Positions 1 to 9,244 of a stretch of DNA of 42,344 bases are shown here, in pieces. A program made the position numbers and the translations under genes. The stretch is taken from positions 1-42,344 of the forward strand of contig CAINCZ010000133.1 of the NCBI GenBank assembly GCA_903847195.1. The letters are read 5' to 3'. The stretch comes from an uncultured Acidobacteriota bacterium. GTDB taxonomy: Bacteria > Acidobacteriota > Terriglobia > Terriglobales > CAINCZ01. Below the pieces are notes generated by a model. It worked only from the letters and a program-made list of their open reading frames with translations. It had not been told where the DNA came from and ran no database searches. The stretch's first letter is position 1, and the number at the start of each line of letters is the position of its first letter.

Positions 1-944
1 AAATCCCACACAAACAGGTTCATCTGCTGCTTCTCGCCGAGCAGTTCGACGACTGCATACTCGCCGGGCGGCAGCGGCTCCTGCGGCGTGATCTTCACCC
101 AGGGGCCGGCGACGGGTTCGACCGTCGTGGCGATGTACTTCTGCTGCTGGCTGACCTTGCCGTACATGGCGATGCGCAACGCCCCGACCACGCGCGTGTT
201 CTTTTTCGCGTCGCTCTCGGCGCGCACGATGCGGAAACGGTCTTTGGCGGCAATGGGCGACTGGCCGCGCGCGGGTTCATCCGGGTCTTCGTCAACGTTG
301 ACGTAGATATATGGATTTCCGACGTGCGACTGCACGCGGGCATGCGCGCCGGGCAACTCGATCGTCTGCTTGGCGCTGGCCAGCGGATTGACGGTGGCGC
401 GCAGCACGTTCTTGCCGGTGTTGCGCTTGACCTCGCCGCCGTTCTGCACGACTTCGGTGAGCGTGGCCTGCTGGTTGACCACGTCGAGCAGATAGACGCC
501 GCCCTGCCGCGGCAGACGCAGGCCGGGGGCGACCTCGGGTGCGAGATCGGCCTCGCGGCGGCGCTCGGCCTGTTCCTCGGCGTCGATTTCGCGGGCGCTC
601 GGAGTCATGGAGCCGGCGACATTATCGCGGGCGTATCTCTCGGTGGCGGGCCAGTCGATGAGGCTGACCGGAATCTCTTCCCACTCGTAGCGCTCGGCGC
701 TCAGGTAGCGGACGCGGTCACCGGTGATCTCGTATCGGGTGATCGACTGATAGGAGCCGTCGCGCAGAAAAAGCCGCTTGACGTCCAACTCGCGCGGGAT
801 GGGCGGAGCGGTGGGGGCCGCCTGAACCGGGCGGGTGACACCGCCTCGCGGCGGCGCCTGCGCGTGGGCACGCACCAGAGCCGACAAAGCCGCCAGTCCG
901 GGCAGCAGCAGCGCAATGAGCCAGAATAAAGACTTTTTTCGCAT
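1..944 (-). CDS. Exported protein of unknown function, 5' part only
   Basis: Reading the minus strand from ATG at 942-944 gives an open frame to the left edge of the window, about 314 residues without a stop, so the gene continues outside. The start MRKKSLFWLIALLLPG is a typical Sec signal peptide (basic n-region, hydrophobic core, then AHAQAPP as a likely cleavage zone). A stretch rich in Ala, Pro and Arg follows, and then a segment reading KRLFLRDGSYQSITRYEITG. The middle holds an acidic/basic helical stretch, and the C-terminal half looks all-beta (VGNPYIYVNVDEDPDE, later PLPPGEYAVVELLGEKQQ). No catalytic motif is visible. I recognise it only loosely as a kind of exported protein seen in acidobacteria. 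The plus-strand frames over it are shadows. The reading frame is secure; the function is unknown. Confidence 0.72.
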   Translation of the reverse strand, partial: MRKKSLFWLIALLLPGLAALSALVRAHAQAPPRGGVTRPVQAAPTAPPIPRELDVKRLFLRDGSYQSITRYEITGDRVRYLSAERYEWEEIPVSLIDWPATERYARDNVAGSMTPSAREIDAEEQAERRREADLAPEVAPGLRLPRQGGVYLLDVVNQQATLTEVVQNGGEVKRNTGKNVLRATVNPLASAKQTIELPGAHARVQSHVGNPYIYVNVDEDPDEPARGQSPIAAKDRFRIVRAESDAKKNTRVVGALRIAMYGKVSQQQKYIATTVEPVAGPWVKITPQEPLPPGEYAVVELLGEKQQMNLFVWD

Positions 945-1100
945 CGGAGCCTACTCAGCAGAGCTTACTCTCTAGTTGCAGACCACCACAAATGGTAGCG
1001 GGCCGGTGCCCGGTCTCGTGGAAGTAGGTGGCGGAGCGGGTGCACAATGGACGTGCGCGAAAAATCGTTGGCCGCAGGGGCATTCACCCGTTCCCGAACC

Positions 1101-1120
1101 GCCCCAACTTGGGGCATAAT
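1101..1120 (+). promoter_or_regulatory. Possible pyrG promoter element with a small dyad
   Basis: An inverted repeat GCCCC-AACTT-GGGGC (1101-1115) abuts CATAAT (1115-1120), which resembles a sigma-70 -10 box about 60 bases before pyrG. The matching -35 position has only a poor fit (TTCCCG), so this is a weak candidate. The dyad could be an operator or a short transcript hairpin. Confidence 0.25.
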
Positions 1121-1129
1121 GGGAAATGA

Positions 1130-2854
<1,725 letters not shown>

Positions 2855-2864
2855 GCACTTCGGG

Positions 2865-2891
2865 GTCATCCTGAGCGCAGCGAAGGATCTG
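2865..2891 (+). repeat. Dispersed REP-like repeat, copy 1 (direct)
   Basis: A 27-base copy reading GTCATCCTGAGCG followed by CAGCGAAGGATCTG, 10 bases after the pyrG stop. The same sequence occurs at 14914 and 31841, with near copies at 13557 and 37517 and an inverted copy at 3281. All six lie between genes or at a gene's extreme 3' end. This one and the inverted copy at 3281-3307 frame the GIY-YIG gene. Confidence 0.85.
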
Positions 2892-2919
2892 TTTTTAGAA
2901 TTGCTGCCAAGGACGCATT

Positions 2920-3306
2920 ATGGCGCGTGATTCGCGGCAGTACTATTACGGGTATCTGCTGGCGAGCCGCTCGCGCGTACTCTGCATCGGGGTGACCGGG
3001 AATCTGACGCGCAGGGTTTGGGAGCATAAGAACGGGCGTGGCAGCGAGTTCACGAAGCGCTACCGAGTGAACCGGCTGGTCTGGTACGAGGCGCACGCCG
3101 CTGCCGCCAACGCCATTGCGCACGAGAAGCGGTTAAAGGGAATTACGCGGGCTAGGAAATTACAGCTCATTGAATTGCACAATCCCACATGGGAGGACTT
3201 GAGCGCGGGGTGGGGCGAGGTTGACCCTTCGCTGCAATCGGCATGGAGCGTGGAGGAGCAGGCGAGCAGGAAGGAAACAACAGATTCTTCGCTTCGCTCG
3301 GGATGA
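2920..3306 (+). CDS. Small GIY-YIG nuclease-family protein between inverted repeats
   Basis: 128 residues; residues 5-95 form a single GIY-YIG domain of the small UPF0213/YhbQ-like type. Visible elements are QYYYGYLLASRSRVL (the GIY strand, here YGY), LCIGVTGNLTRRVWEHK (the YIG strand plus the catalytic Arg and EHK helix) and IAHEKRLKGITRARK (the metal-binding Glu). The Tyr of the YIG motif is Cys (CIG), which may lower activity. The C-terminal tail from about residue 100 is low complexity, and the last residues (DSSLRSG) and the stop codon are encoded by an inverted copy of the dispersed repeat (3281-3307). Another copy lies 28 bases before the start. Cellular role unknown; a link to repeat spread or repair is only a hypothesis. 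An alternative is a degenerate passenger gene. Confidence 0.82.
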   Translation: MARDSRQYYYGYLLASRSRVLCIGVTGNLTRRVWEHKNGRGSEFTKRYRVNRLVWYEAHAAAANAIAHEKRLKGITRARKLQLIELHNPTWEDLSAGWGEVDPSLQSAWSVEEQASRKETTDSSLRSG

Positions 3307-3307
3307 C
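3281..3307 (-). repeat. Dispersed REP-like repeat, inverted copy 2
   Basis: The reverse complement reads GTCATCCCGAGCG then AAGCGAAGAATCTG, the same 27-base element as at 2865 with three changes. It overlaps the last codons and the TGA (3304-3306) of the GIY-YIG gene, and forms an inverted pair with copy 1 across 443 bases. Confidence 0.83.
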
Positions 3308-3339
3308 CACTCCAAGAGTGAGAGGACGGCGGTTCCGGA

Positions 3340-4167
3340 ATGAACAGTGAGTTTGAAATCGGCAAAGTAGTGGTCGGCGGCGGCGCCCTGTTCGTGATTG
3401 CCGGGCCGTGCGTGATCGAATCGGAGGAGCATGCCGTGCAACTGGCGGGCGCCATCCACGAGGTCTGCGCGGCGGCGGGCGTGCCGCTGATCTTCAAGGC
3501 CAGCTACGACAAGGCGAACCGCACCTCCATCAAGAGCTTTCGCGGGCCGGGGCTGAGGGAAGGCCTGCGCATCCTGCACCGGATCCAGCAGATGCTCAAA
3601 GTTCCGGTGCTGACCGACGTGCATGAGGCAGCCGATGTGCCGCTGGTGGCCGAGGTGGTCGATGTGCTGCAGATTCCGGCCTTTCTGTGCCGCCAGACCG
3701 ATCTGCTGGTGGCGGCAGGCAGGAGCGGCCGGGCGGTGAATATCAAGAAGGGACAGTTCATGTCGCCCTGGGACATGCGGCACGCGGTGGACAAGGTGCG
3801 GCAGTCGGGCGGTGAGCGGGTGTTTCTGACCGAGCGCGGAGCTTCCTTCGGCTACAACAACCTGGTGGTGGACATGCGCTCGCTGGCCATCATGCGCGAG
3901 TATGCGCCGGTGGTCTTCGACGCCACCCACTCGGTGCAACTGCCCTCGGCGGGAGTGGCGGGCGAGGCCGTCTCCGGCGGTCAGCCGCAGTACATTCCAC
4001 TGCTTTCGCGCGCGGCCGTGGCGGCCGGGGTCGATGGTGTCTTCATGGAAGTGCACGACCATCCGGCGCAGGCGAAATCCGACGGGGCGAACGCCCTGCC
4101 GCTGGAGCGTTTCAAAGGACTGCTGGAGTCGCTCAAGTCGGTGCACGCGGCGGTGACCTCCGTATGA
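3340..4167 (+). CDS. kdsA: 3-deoxy-8-phosphooctulonate (Kdo-8-P) synthase, metal-dependent type
   Basis: Condenses phosphoenolpyruvate with D-arabinose 5-phosphate to Kdo-8-phosphate for LPS inner core. The 275-residue TIM barrel has the family signatures [62 protein letters not shown] and [10 protein letters not shown]. Cys24 in GPCVIES, His197, Glu237 and Asp248 sit at spacings equivalent to the four metal ligands of the Aquifex enzyme. This is therefore the metal-dependent class rather than the E. coli type, which has Asn at the Cys position. The TGA stop overlaps the ATG of the next gene (ATGA, 4164-4167), so the two are translationally coupled. Together they supply arabinose-5-P and use it, which implies an LPS-bearing outer membrane. 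Confidence 0.96.
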   Translation: MNSEFEIGKVVVGGGALFVIAGPCVIESEEHAVQLAGAIHEVCAAAGVPLIFKASYDKANRTSIKSFRGPGLREGLRILHRIQQMLKVPVLTDVHEAADVPLVAEVVDVLQIPAFLCRQTDLLVAAGRSGRAVNIKKGQFMSPWDMRHAVDKVRQSGGERVFLTERGASFGYNNLVVDMRSLAIMREYAPVVFDATHSVQLPSAGVAGEAVSGGQPQYIPLLSRAAVAAGVDGVFMEVHDHPAQAKSDGANALPLERFKGLLESLKSVHAAVTSV

Positions 4168-5129
4168 AATCGATCGGCGAAAACGTAGTGCGCATTGAAG
4201 CCGAGGCCCTGCGCCAACTGGCCGACCGGCTGGCTGGCCCGATGCAGCCTGCCTTCGAGGCTGCGGTCGGGTTGCTGCTCTGCTGCGCGGGGCGCGTCGT
4301 GGTGAGTGGCATGGGCAAGAGCGGAATCGTGGCGCGCAAGATGGCGGCGACGTTCAGCTCTACCGGCACGCCCGCGCTGTTTCTGCATCCGGCCGAGGCC
4401 GTGCATGGCGACCTCGGAATGCTGGTGGCCGGCGACCTGGTCGTGGCGCTCTCATACGGCGGCGAGACCGAAGAGCTTCTGCGGCTGCTGGCGACGATCA
4501 AGCGGTTGCAGGTGAAGCTGATTGCGGTGACGGGCGAGTTGGACTCGACGCTGGCGCAGGCAGCCGACGTCGTGCTGGATTGCTCGGTGGCCAAGGAGGC
4601 CTGCTCGTTGGGGCTGGCGCCAACAACGTCCACGACGACCATGATGGCGCTGGGCGATGCGCTGGCGGTTACGCTGGCCGGGCGGCGCGGCTTCAAGGAA
4701 GAGGATTTCGCCAACCTGCATCCGGGCGGCAAGCTGGGCAAAAAGCTGGCGCGCGTGGCTGACCTGATGCACGCGGGCGATGCGATTCCGCGGGTCTTAG
4801 CGCAAACGCCCATGACCGACGTGATCTACGAGATGTCGTCGAAACAACTGGGCATAACGACGGTGTGCGACGGCGACCGGCTGCTGGGCGTCATCAGCGA
4901 CGGCGACCTCAGGCGTTTGTTGCAGCGGCGAGGCAAGGAAGTCCTCGACCTGGCGGCGGGCGACTGCATGACGGCCAATCCGAAGACGATCAGCCCGCGC
5001 GAGTTTGCCGCCACGGCGCTGAACATCATGGAGCAGAAGAAGATCACGAGCCTCGTGGTGGTGGACGAGGCGGGAGTCCTGCGCGGCATCCTGCACCTGC
5101 ACGACCTGTGGGGAACCCAGATGGTGTAG
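4164..5129 (+). CDS. kdsD: D-arabinose-5-phosphate isomerase (SIS + two CBS domains)
   Basis: Interconverts ribulose 5-phosphate and arabinose 5-phosphate, feeding KdsA encoded just upstream with a 4-base overlap. The 321-residue protein has the KpsF/GutQ/KdsD layout. A SIS sugar isomerase domain occupies residues ~35-180 ([43 protein letters not shown]), a linker contains [12 protein letters not shown], and tandem CBS domains run from ~205 to 321 ([12 protein letters not shown] and [10 protein letters not shown] at the ends of the two modules). Because it is paired with kdsA, the housekeeping LPS role is more likely than a GutQ-type catabolic role. A terminator-like hairpin follows at 5162. 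Confidence 0.95.
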   Translation: MKSIGENVVRIEAEALRQLADRLAGPMQPAFEAAVGLLLCCAGRVVVSGMGKSGIVARKMAATFSSTGTPALFLHPAEAVHGDLGMLVAGDLVVALSYGGETEELLRLLATIKRLQVKLIAVTGELDSTLAQAADVVLDCSVAKEACSLGLAPTTSTTTMMALGDALAVTLAGRRGFKEEDFANLHPGGKLGKKLARVADLMHAGDAIPRVLAQTPMTDVIYEMSSKQLGITTVCDGDRLLGVISDGDLRRLLQRRGKEVLDLAAGDCMTANPKTISPREFAATALNIMEQKKITSLVVVDEAGVLRGILHLHDLWGTQMV

Positions 5130-5136
5130 GGATTGC

Positions 5137-5496
5137 TTAGCGCTTTGGTTTTCGTATAGGGGCCGCCTTGAGCGGCTTTTCTTTTTTGGGCTGGGATCTG
5201 GCGGGGAAGCTGTGATGGTGGTGCGCCATATCCACGCGCAGCCCAACAAAAGCCACGCCTTCGTTCTGCAGGCGAATACGCTGTTCCAGCCCCATCTCGC
5301 CCGTGCAAAGAACCTTGCCCCCGGCCCCCACGACTCGTTGCCACGGAACCGTCCCATCGGAGGCGTGCAGCGCCCAGGCGCACTGGCGGGCCGCGCCGGG
5401 GAACCCGGCGGCATAGGCCACGTCGCCATAAGTAGCAACCTTGCCTTGGGGAATGCGGCGCACTTGAGCCAGCATCTTCTGGAACATCCTGTCCAT
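5137..5496 (-). CDS. Alkyltransferase-like (ATL) DNA-binding protein
   Basis: 119 residues from ATG at 5494-5496, homologous to the C-terminal DNA-binding domain of O6-alkylguanine-DNA alkyltransferase. Visible are IPQGKVATYGDVAYAAGFPG, the Arg-finger region AARQCAWALHASDG and the active-site box VPWQRVVGAGG. Alkyltransferases have Pro-Cys-His-Arg there; this protein has Pro51-Trp52-Gln53-Arg54, so it lacks the acceptor Cys. That is the mark of ATL proteins, which bind O6-alkylguanine and hand it to nucleotide excision repair. The tail is basic (KKEKPLKAAPIRKPKR). A longer frame starting at 5595 would read through a perfect palindrome (5537-5567), so the inner Met is chosen; Met4 is another option. 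The gene is convergent with kdsD. Confidence 0.88.
   Translation of the reverse strand: MDRMFQKMLAQVRRIPQGKVATYGDVAYAAGFPGAARQCAWALHASDGTVPWQRVVGAGGKVLCTGEMGLEQRIRLQNEGVAFVGLRVDMAHHHHSFPARSQPKKEKPLKAAPIRKPKR
5162..5186 (+). terminator. Intrinsic terminator of the kdsA-kdsD operon
   Basis: GCCGC-CTTGA-GCGGC (5162-5176) is followed by TTTTCTTTTTT, 33 bases after the kdsD stop. The stem is short (5 bp) but the T-run is good. It lies inside the 3' end of the convergent ATL gene, where it encodes part of the Lys-rich tail. Confidence 0.55.
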
Positions 5497-5536
5497 GGCA
5501 GTACTGTAGCACCGCCGGAGTGGTGCGTTGCGGTGC

Positions 5537-5567
5537 CCCACATCTGCCAGATTTTGGCAGATGTGGG
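5537..5567. repeat. Perfect palindrome, CCCACAT-type element, copy 1
   Basis: Arms CCCACATCTGCCA and TGGCAGATGTGGG match over 13 bp around a 5-base loop. It lies 40 bases upstream of the ATL start, between two divergently read genes (ATL minus, nuoI-like plus). A second element with the same outer CCCACAT/ATGTGGGA is at 14973-15006, so this is a dispersed family rather than a terminator. Confidence 0.75.
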
Positions 5568-5652
5568 ATTTGTTGGTTCCCGACTCTGGCAGCATCTGGG
5601 TTGGTCTTTCCGGCCCGTACCGCGCATCTAGATAAGCGCCGGGGAGCGTGCC

Positions 5653-6108
5653 ATGCGTGCTTGGTTGAAGAAGTTGCTGTTTACGGATCTGGTGAAGGGG
5701 CTGGCCGTCACCTTTCGCAACCAGAATCCGAAACAGATTTACACCGAGCAGTATCCGCTGGAGCGTCCGCAGGTGGCGGAGCGGTTCCGCGGAGCGCCGC
5801 GGCTAAACGTGAATTCCGATACCGGCGAGACTCTGTGCATTGCCTGCGACCTTTGCGCGCTGGCGTGCCCCGAGCACCTGATCGTGGTCGGCAGCGAGCG
5901 CAACCCGCAGACGCGGCGCAAGGAGCTGACCAACTTCACTTACGACACGAGCCGCTGCATGTTCTGCGGGCTGTGTGAAGACGCCTGCCCAACCGATGCG
6001 CTGGAGTTGACGCAGGACTTCGAGATGGCCGGCTACGAGCGCCAGGGCGCGATCCTGGATCGCAAGACGCTGGAAGAGGGGCCGAACCCGAAGCAATATC
6101 GGCGCTGA
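5653..6108 (+). CDS. nuoI: NuoI-like 2[4Fe-4S] ferredoxin-type protein
   Basis: 151 residues resembling the NADH-quinone oxidoreductase subunit I that passes electrons through two tetranuclear clusters toward the quinone site. The N-terminal MRAWLKKLLFTDLVKGLAVTF matches the membrane-facing helix of NuoI, and YPLERPQVAERFRGAPRLN is the usual NuoI link. Cluster ligands are Cys62, 65, 68, 72 (CIACDLCALACP) and Cys102, 105, 108, 112 (CMFCGLCEDACP). No other nuo gene is in the window, so it is either a dispersed complex I subunit or a duplicate used by another redox complex. The GGGGAG upstream of ATG 5653 is an adequate ribosome site. Confidence 0.88.
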   Translation: MRAWLKKLLFTDLVKGLAVTFRNQNPKQIYTEQYPLERPQVAERFRGAPRLNVNSDTGETLCIACDLCALACPEHLIVVGSERNPQTRRKELTNFTYDTSRCMFCGLCEDACPTDALELTQDFEMAGYERQGAILDRKTLEEGPNPKQYRR

Positions 6109-6140
6109 GGGCGGCGGCGAAATCTCATCCCCGAAACGAA

Positions 6141-6170
6141 GCAGCCCCGGCCATGGCCGGGGCTTGCTGC
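6141..6170. terminator. Hairpin between convergent genes, probable terminator
   Basis: A 22-base perfect palindrome at 6143-6164 (AGCCCCGGCC, AT, GGCCGGGGCT), extended by GCAG/CTGC flanks, sits between the 3' ends of the NuoI-like gene (plus) and the SMP-30 gene (minus). No strong T-run follows on either strand, so termination efficiency is uncertain. Confidence 0.5.
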
Positions 6171-6190
6171 TGTTGGGGCTGGTTTGTCGC

Positions 6191-7255
6191 TTACTGGTAG
6201 AGACCCTTGCGCACGGTCTTGATGCGGAAGACGCCGAAGGGTTCTCCCACGCTGATGTAGAGCGAATTGGCATCGTCGCCGCGACCGAAACCGAGATTGG
6301 TGATCAGGCCCACGCCGGGACCCTCGAGGTACTGCACCTGCCCATCGGGGCTGACGACGGCGATGCGGGTGTTGGGCTGATGGGCGTTGCCGTTGTGCAG
6401 CGCGAGGTAGAGATTGCCGTCGGTGTCCATGGCCGAGCCGTCGGAGAGGATGTTCAACTCGCTGCGGAAGACGACCTTGGGATTGCTGATATTGCCGTTC
6501 TTGTCGAGATCGTAGCGGACGGCGCCGCCCATCTTGATGTCGAACTTGTCCTTCTCGGGGCCGTTGGGGTTGGCGCGCAGGCGCTGGTTGACGGCGTTGC
6601 AGGCGACGACGTAGAGATACTTGTCGCCCGGCGAGACCTCGATGCCGTTGGGACGGAAGATACCGGTTTCCAGGCGCGTGAGCTTGCCGTTGGGATCAAT
6701 GCGGTAGACGGCGTTGGGCAACTGCGGCGGTTCATCGCCGCGATAGCGCGCGTCGGTGAAGTAGATGCGTCCCTTGCTGTCGCTGGTGAGGTCGTTGGCG
6801 GCGTTGAGCGGCTTGCCTTCGTAGGTCTTGGCGAGCACCGTGACCTTGCCGGTCTTGAGGTTGCGGCGCAGTACGCCGCGTCCGCCGCCGTCGGCATCCT
6901 GCGCGATGATCAGGTCACCCTTGCGGTCGATGTGCAGGCCGTTGGCCATGCCGCTGGGCTCCATCACCTTGGTAGCGGCTTTCGTCTTGGGATCGATGCG
7001 GTAGATGGTGCCGCCCGGGTTGTTCTCCTTCATCAAGGCCTTGTACGTCATGTCGGTGACGTAGATCTGGCCGTCTTTGGCAGCGACGACGCCTTCGCCC
7101 CAGACCTTGCCGACGCGCGAGACCTCTTCCCACTTCGCGCCCGGGGCGATAATCTGCGGAGCCGATTGCGCCCACGAAATCGTGGTGCCGAGAATGACCA
7201 GTGCCAGGCAGAGCAACGCCAAGCGCTTCCAGCCGATGGCCTGAGCTTGCATCAT
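6191..7255 (-). CDS. Exported SMP-30/gluconolactonase-family beta-propeller protein
   Basis: 354 residues. The start is placed at ATG 7253-7255 because AGGAGG lies 5 bases upstream; the adjacent ATG 7250-7252 is equally possible. A signal peptide is clear (WKRLALLCLALVILGTTISWAQ). The rest is a six-bladed propeller of the SMP-30/Gluconolactonase/LRE type. Candidate metal ligands are Glu in VWGEGVV, Asn in NAANDLTSDSKGRIYFTD, Asn in FRPNGIEVSPGDKYLYV and Asp in LSDGSAMDTDGNLYLA. These are the four positions used by lactonases of this family to bind a divalent ion. Likely a periplasmic lactone or ester hydrolase; the substrate cannot be told. It lies downstream of mmsA on the same strand, but a terminator (7351-7376) separates them. 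Confidence 0.87.
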   Translation of the reverse strand: MMQAQAIGWKRLALLCLALVILGTTISWAQSAPQIIAPGAKWEEVSRVGKVWGEGVVAAKDGQIYVTDMTYKALMKENNPGGTIYRIDPKTKAATKVMEPSGMANGLHIDRKGDLIIAQDADGGGRGVLRRNLKTGKVTVLAKTYEGKPLNAANDLTSDSKGRIYFTDARYRGDEPPQLPNAVYRIDPNGKLTRLETGIFRPNGIEVSPGDKYLYVVACNAVNQRLRANPNGPEKDKFDIKMGGAVRYDLDKNGNISNPKVVFRSELNILSDGSAMDTDGNLYLALHNGNAHQPNTRIAVVSPDGQVQYLEGPGVGLITNLGFGRGDDANSLYISVGEPFGVFRIKTVRKGLYQ

Positions 7256-7343
7256 GGAATCCTCCTGTGATGCGGGAGGTCGAGTGAAGGCGACGCTCCC
7301 GTGACCTGCATTGAGTGCTGCGGATATGCGCACGCCAGCATAC

Positions 7344-7376
7344 AAAAAAAAGCGAGCTTTGTCGCCAAAGCTCGCT
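7344..7376 (-). terminator. Intrinsic terminator of mmsA
   Basis: A perfect 10-bp stem (AGCGAGCTTT at 7351-7360, AAAGCTCGCT at 7367-7376) with loop GTCGCC. In the minus-strand direction it is followed by a run of seven to eight T (7351-7344). It lies 33 bases after the mmsA stop and before the SMP-30 gene, so these two genes are probably separate transcription units. Confidence 0.8.
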
Positions 7377-7408
7377 CGTTGCCGCTTGAGGCGGCGTTCA
7401 AATTGAAA

Positions 7409-8998
7409 CTAGCGGGTCATGGTGCCGTCCCACGTGCTGGCCTTCTTCGGCACGGCCTTGCCGGTGAACCAGGTGGCGGTGACGTTCTTGCTCTCGGTGT
7501 AGAAGATGAAGCCGTCGCGCCCCATGCAGTGCAGGTCGCCGAAGAACGACTGCTTGTGGCCGGTGAAGCCGAAGATGCCGAGCGGCACCGGGATGCCGAC
7601 GTTCACGCCCACCATGCCGCCGTCCGTGCGCTTGCTGAACTCGCGCGCGTAGTGCCCGCTCTCGGTGTAGATCACCGAGCCGTTGGCGAAGCGGTTGTTG
7701 TTCATGATCTTCAGGCCTTCTTCGAAGTTCTCGACGCGCTTGATGCAGAGCACGGGTCCAAAGATCTCTTCGGTGCCGCAGCTCATCTCTTCCGTCACGT
7801 TGTCGAAGATCGTCGGGCCGACAAAGTAGCCGGTCTCGCAGCCGGCCGGGACTGTAGGCTTGCGCCCGTCGAGCACCAGTTGCGCGCCTTCCTTGATGGC
7901 GGTTTCGATCCAGCCCATCACGAAGTCCTTGTGTCCCTGGTTGACGACCGGGCCGAGGTCGGTGGACTTTTCATAGGCCGGACCGAGCTTGAGTTCGGAG
8001 GCGGCTTTCTTCAAGCCTGCGACCAGTTCGTCGGCGACCGCGTTCTCAACGACAACGACCGGCAGCGCCATGCAACGCTCGCCCGCGCAGCCGCAGAAGC
8101 TGTTAATGATGCCCTGGATGGTGCGCTCCATGACGCAGTCGCGCAACACGAGCGCGTGGTTCTTGGCTTCCGTCAACGACTGGGCGCGCTTGCCGTTCGA
8201 CGCGGCGGTCTTGTATACGTGCAGGCCAACCGAGGTGGAACCGACGAAGCTGACGCCCTTGATCACGGGATGGCGCAGCAGGATCTCGGCCTCGTTGCGG
8301 CTGGTGGTGACAATGTTGAGGCAGCCGGCCGGCAGTCCGGCTTCGTACCAGAGTTCAGTGATGCGCAGCGCGCACTGCGGATCGTAGCTGGCGGCCTTGA
8401 GCACCATGGTGTTGCCGGTGGCCAGGCAGATGGGAGCCATCCAGCCCTGCGGGATCATGGCCGGGAAGTTCCACGGCGCGATGCCGGCAAACACGCCCAG
8501 CGGCTCGTTGTAGCGCACGGTGTCGTAGCCGGCCGAGACGTTCATGACCGACTCGCCCTTCATGATGTGGGGCGCGCCACAGGCGAACTCGACGACTTCG
8601 ATGACTTTCAGGACGTCGCCCATGGCTTCGTCCCACTTCTTGCCGTTTTCCAGGGCGCAGAGATACGTGAGCTCGTCGAGGTGCTTTTCGAGCAGGGTCT
8701 TCATGTTGAACAGCACCTGCACGCGCTTGCTGACCGGCGTGTCGCGCCACGCGGGGAAGGCAGCGGCGGCAGACTGGATGGCTTCTTCCACTTCGTCGGC
8801 CGTGCACTGCGGAGCGTGCGCAATGATCGCGCCCGTCGAAGGGTTGTAGCAGTTCATGTACTTCGTTGTTTTGGAGTCCTTCCACTGACCCCCGACGCAA
8901 TAACGCAGCCGCTTCGGGTGCTCCTTGCTGATGGGGTCCTTCTGGGACTTATCGATGGTGAAGTATTGCACTACATCGGGACTGACGGCGGTAGACAT
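7409..8998 (-). CDS. mmsA: Methylmalonate-semialdehyde dehydrogenase (CoA-acylating)
   Basis: Oxidises methylmalonate (or malonate) semialdehyde to propionyl-CoA (acetyl-CoA) with NAD and CoA, in valine, beta-alanine and inositol breakdown. The 529-residue protein (slightly longer than usual because of its first 40 residues) has the ALDH fold. Visible are GVFAGIAPWNFPAMIP, the NAD-site loop SFVGSTSVGLHVY, EAKNHALVL in place of the general-base Glu region, and the active-site segment CGCAGERCMA typical of MmsA. GTEEIFGPVL and the C-terminal KQSFFGDLHCMGRDG also match. ATG 8996-8998 is chosen because AAGGAGGAG is well placed before it; a longer frame to 9058 is less likely. It probably works with the branched-chain dehydrogenase at 13687, though the two are not in one operon. 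Confidence 0.95.
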   Translation of the reverse strand: MSTAVSPDVVQYFTIDKSQKDPISKEHPKRLRYCVGGQWKDSKTTKYMNCYNPSTGAIIAHAPQCTADEVEEAIQSAAAAFPAWRDTPVSKRVQVLFNMKTLLEKHLDELTYLCALENGKKWDEAMGDVLKVIEVVEFACGAPHIMKGESVMNVSAGYDTVRYNEPLGVFAGIAPWNFPAMIPQGWMAPICLATGNTMVLKAASYDPQCALRITELWYEAGLPAGCLNIVTTSRNEAEILLRHPVIKGVSFVGSTSVGLHVYKTAASNGKRAQSLTEAKNHALVLRDCVMERTIQGIINSFCGCAGERCMALPVVVVENAVADELVAGLKKAASELKLGPAYEKSTDLGPVVNQGHKDFVMGWIETAIKEGAQLVLDGRKPTVPAGCETGYFVGPTIFDNVTEEMSCGTEEIFGPVLCIKRVENFEEGLKIMNNNRFANGSVIYTESGHYAREFSKRTDGGMVGVNVGIPVPLGIFGFTGHKQSFFGDLHCMGRDGFIFYTESKNVTATWFTGKAVPKKASTWDGTMTR

Positions 8999-9114
8999 TG
9001 CTGACTCCTCCTTGGAGCTTCGGCAGGTATGGTGGGGCGGGAACAGGCAGGTCTCCAAGTTGGCGCGAGCCGCGCGTGTCCAACCGGCCCTCTTGCGATT
9101 TATATGAACTTTTG

Positions 9115-9131
9115 TACAGGGGAACCCTGTA
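9115..9131. promoter_or_regulatory. Dyad upstream of mmsA, possible operator
   Basis: TACAGGG-GAA-CCCTGTA is a perfect 7-bp inverted repeat with a 3-base spacer, 117 bases upstream of the mmsA start and inside an unusually AT-rich stretch (about 9098-9250). On the minus strand CATATAAAT (about 9106-9098) just downstream of the dyad could be a -10 region. A regulator binding here could control mmsA. A second short dyad, CTATC-TCGGT-GATAG, is at 9206-9220. Confidence 0.35.
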
Positions 9132-9244
9132 TTTACCTATCAAAGCTTCGTTGATTTCAGGGCGGAAGTCCAGAAGTAAATATCTGAAAAATCAAGCGTT
9201 TTTGCCTATCTCGGTGATAGTTTTTGCATATCGTGCCGAAAGGA

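Noticed and set aside
3160..4146. 328-residue open frame on the minus strand
   Set aside because: Antisense to kdsA. Its apparent HPERSE-type segment is just the translated dispersed repeat.
7301..9004. 567-residue open frame on the plus strand
   Set aside because: Antisense to mmsA, whose protein has all family motifs. The frame has shadow-type composition.
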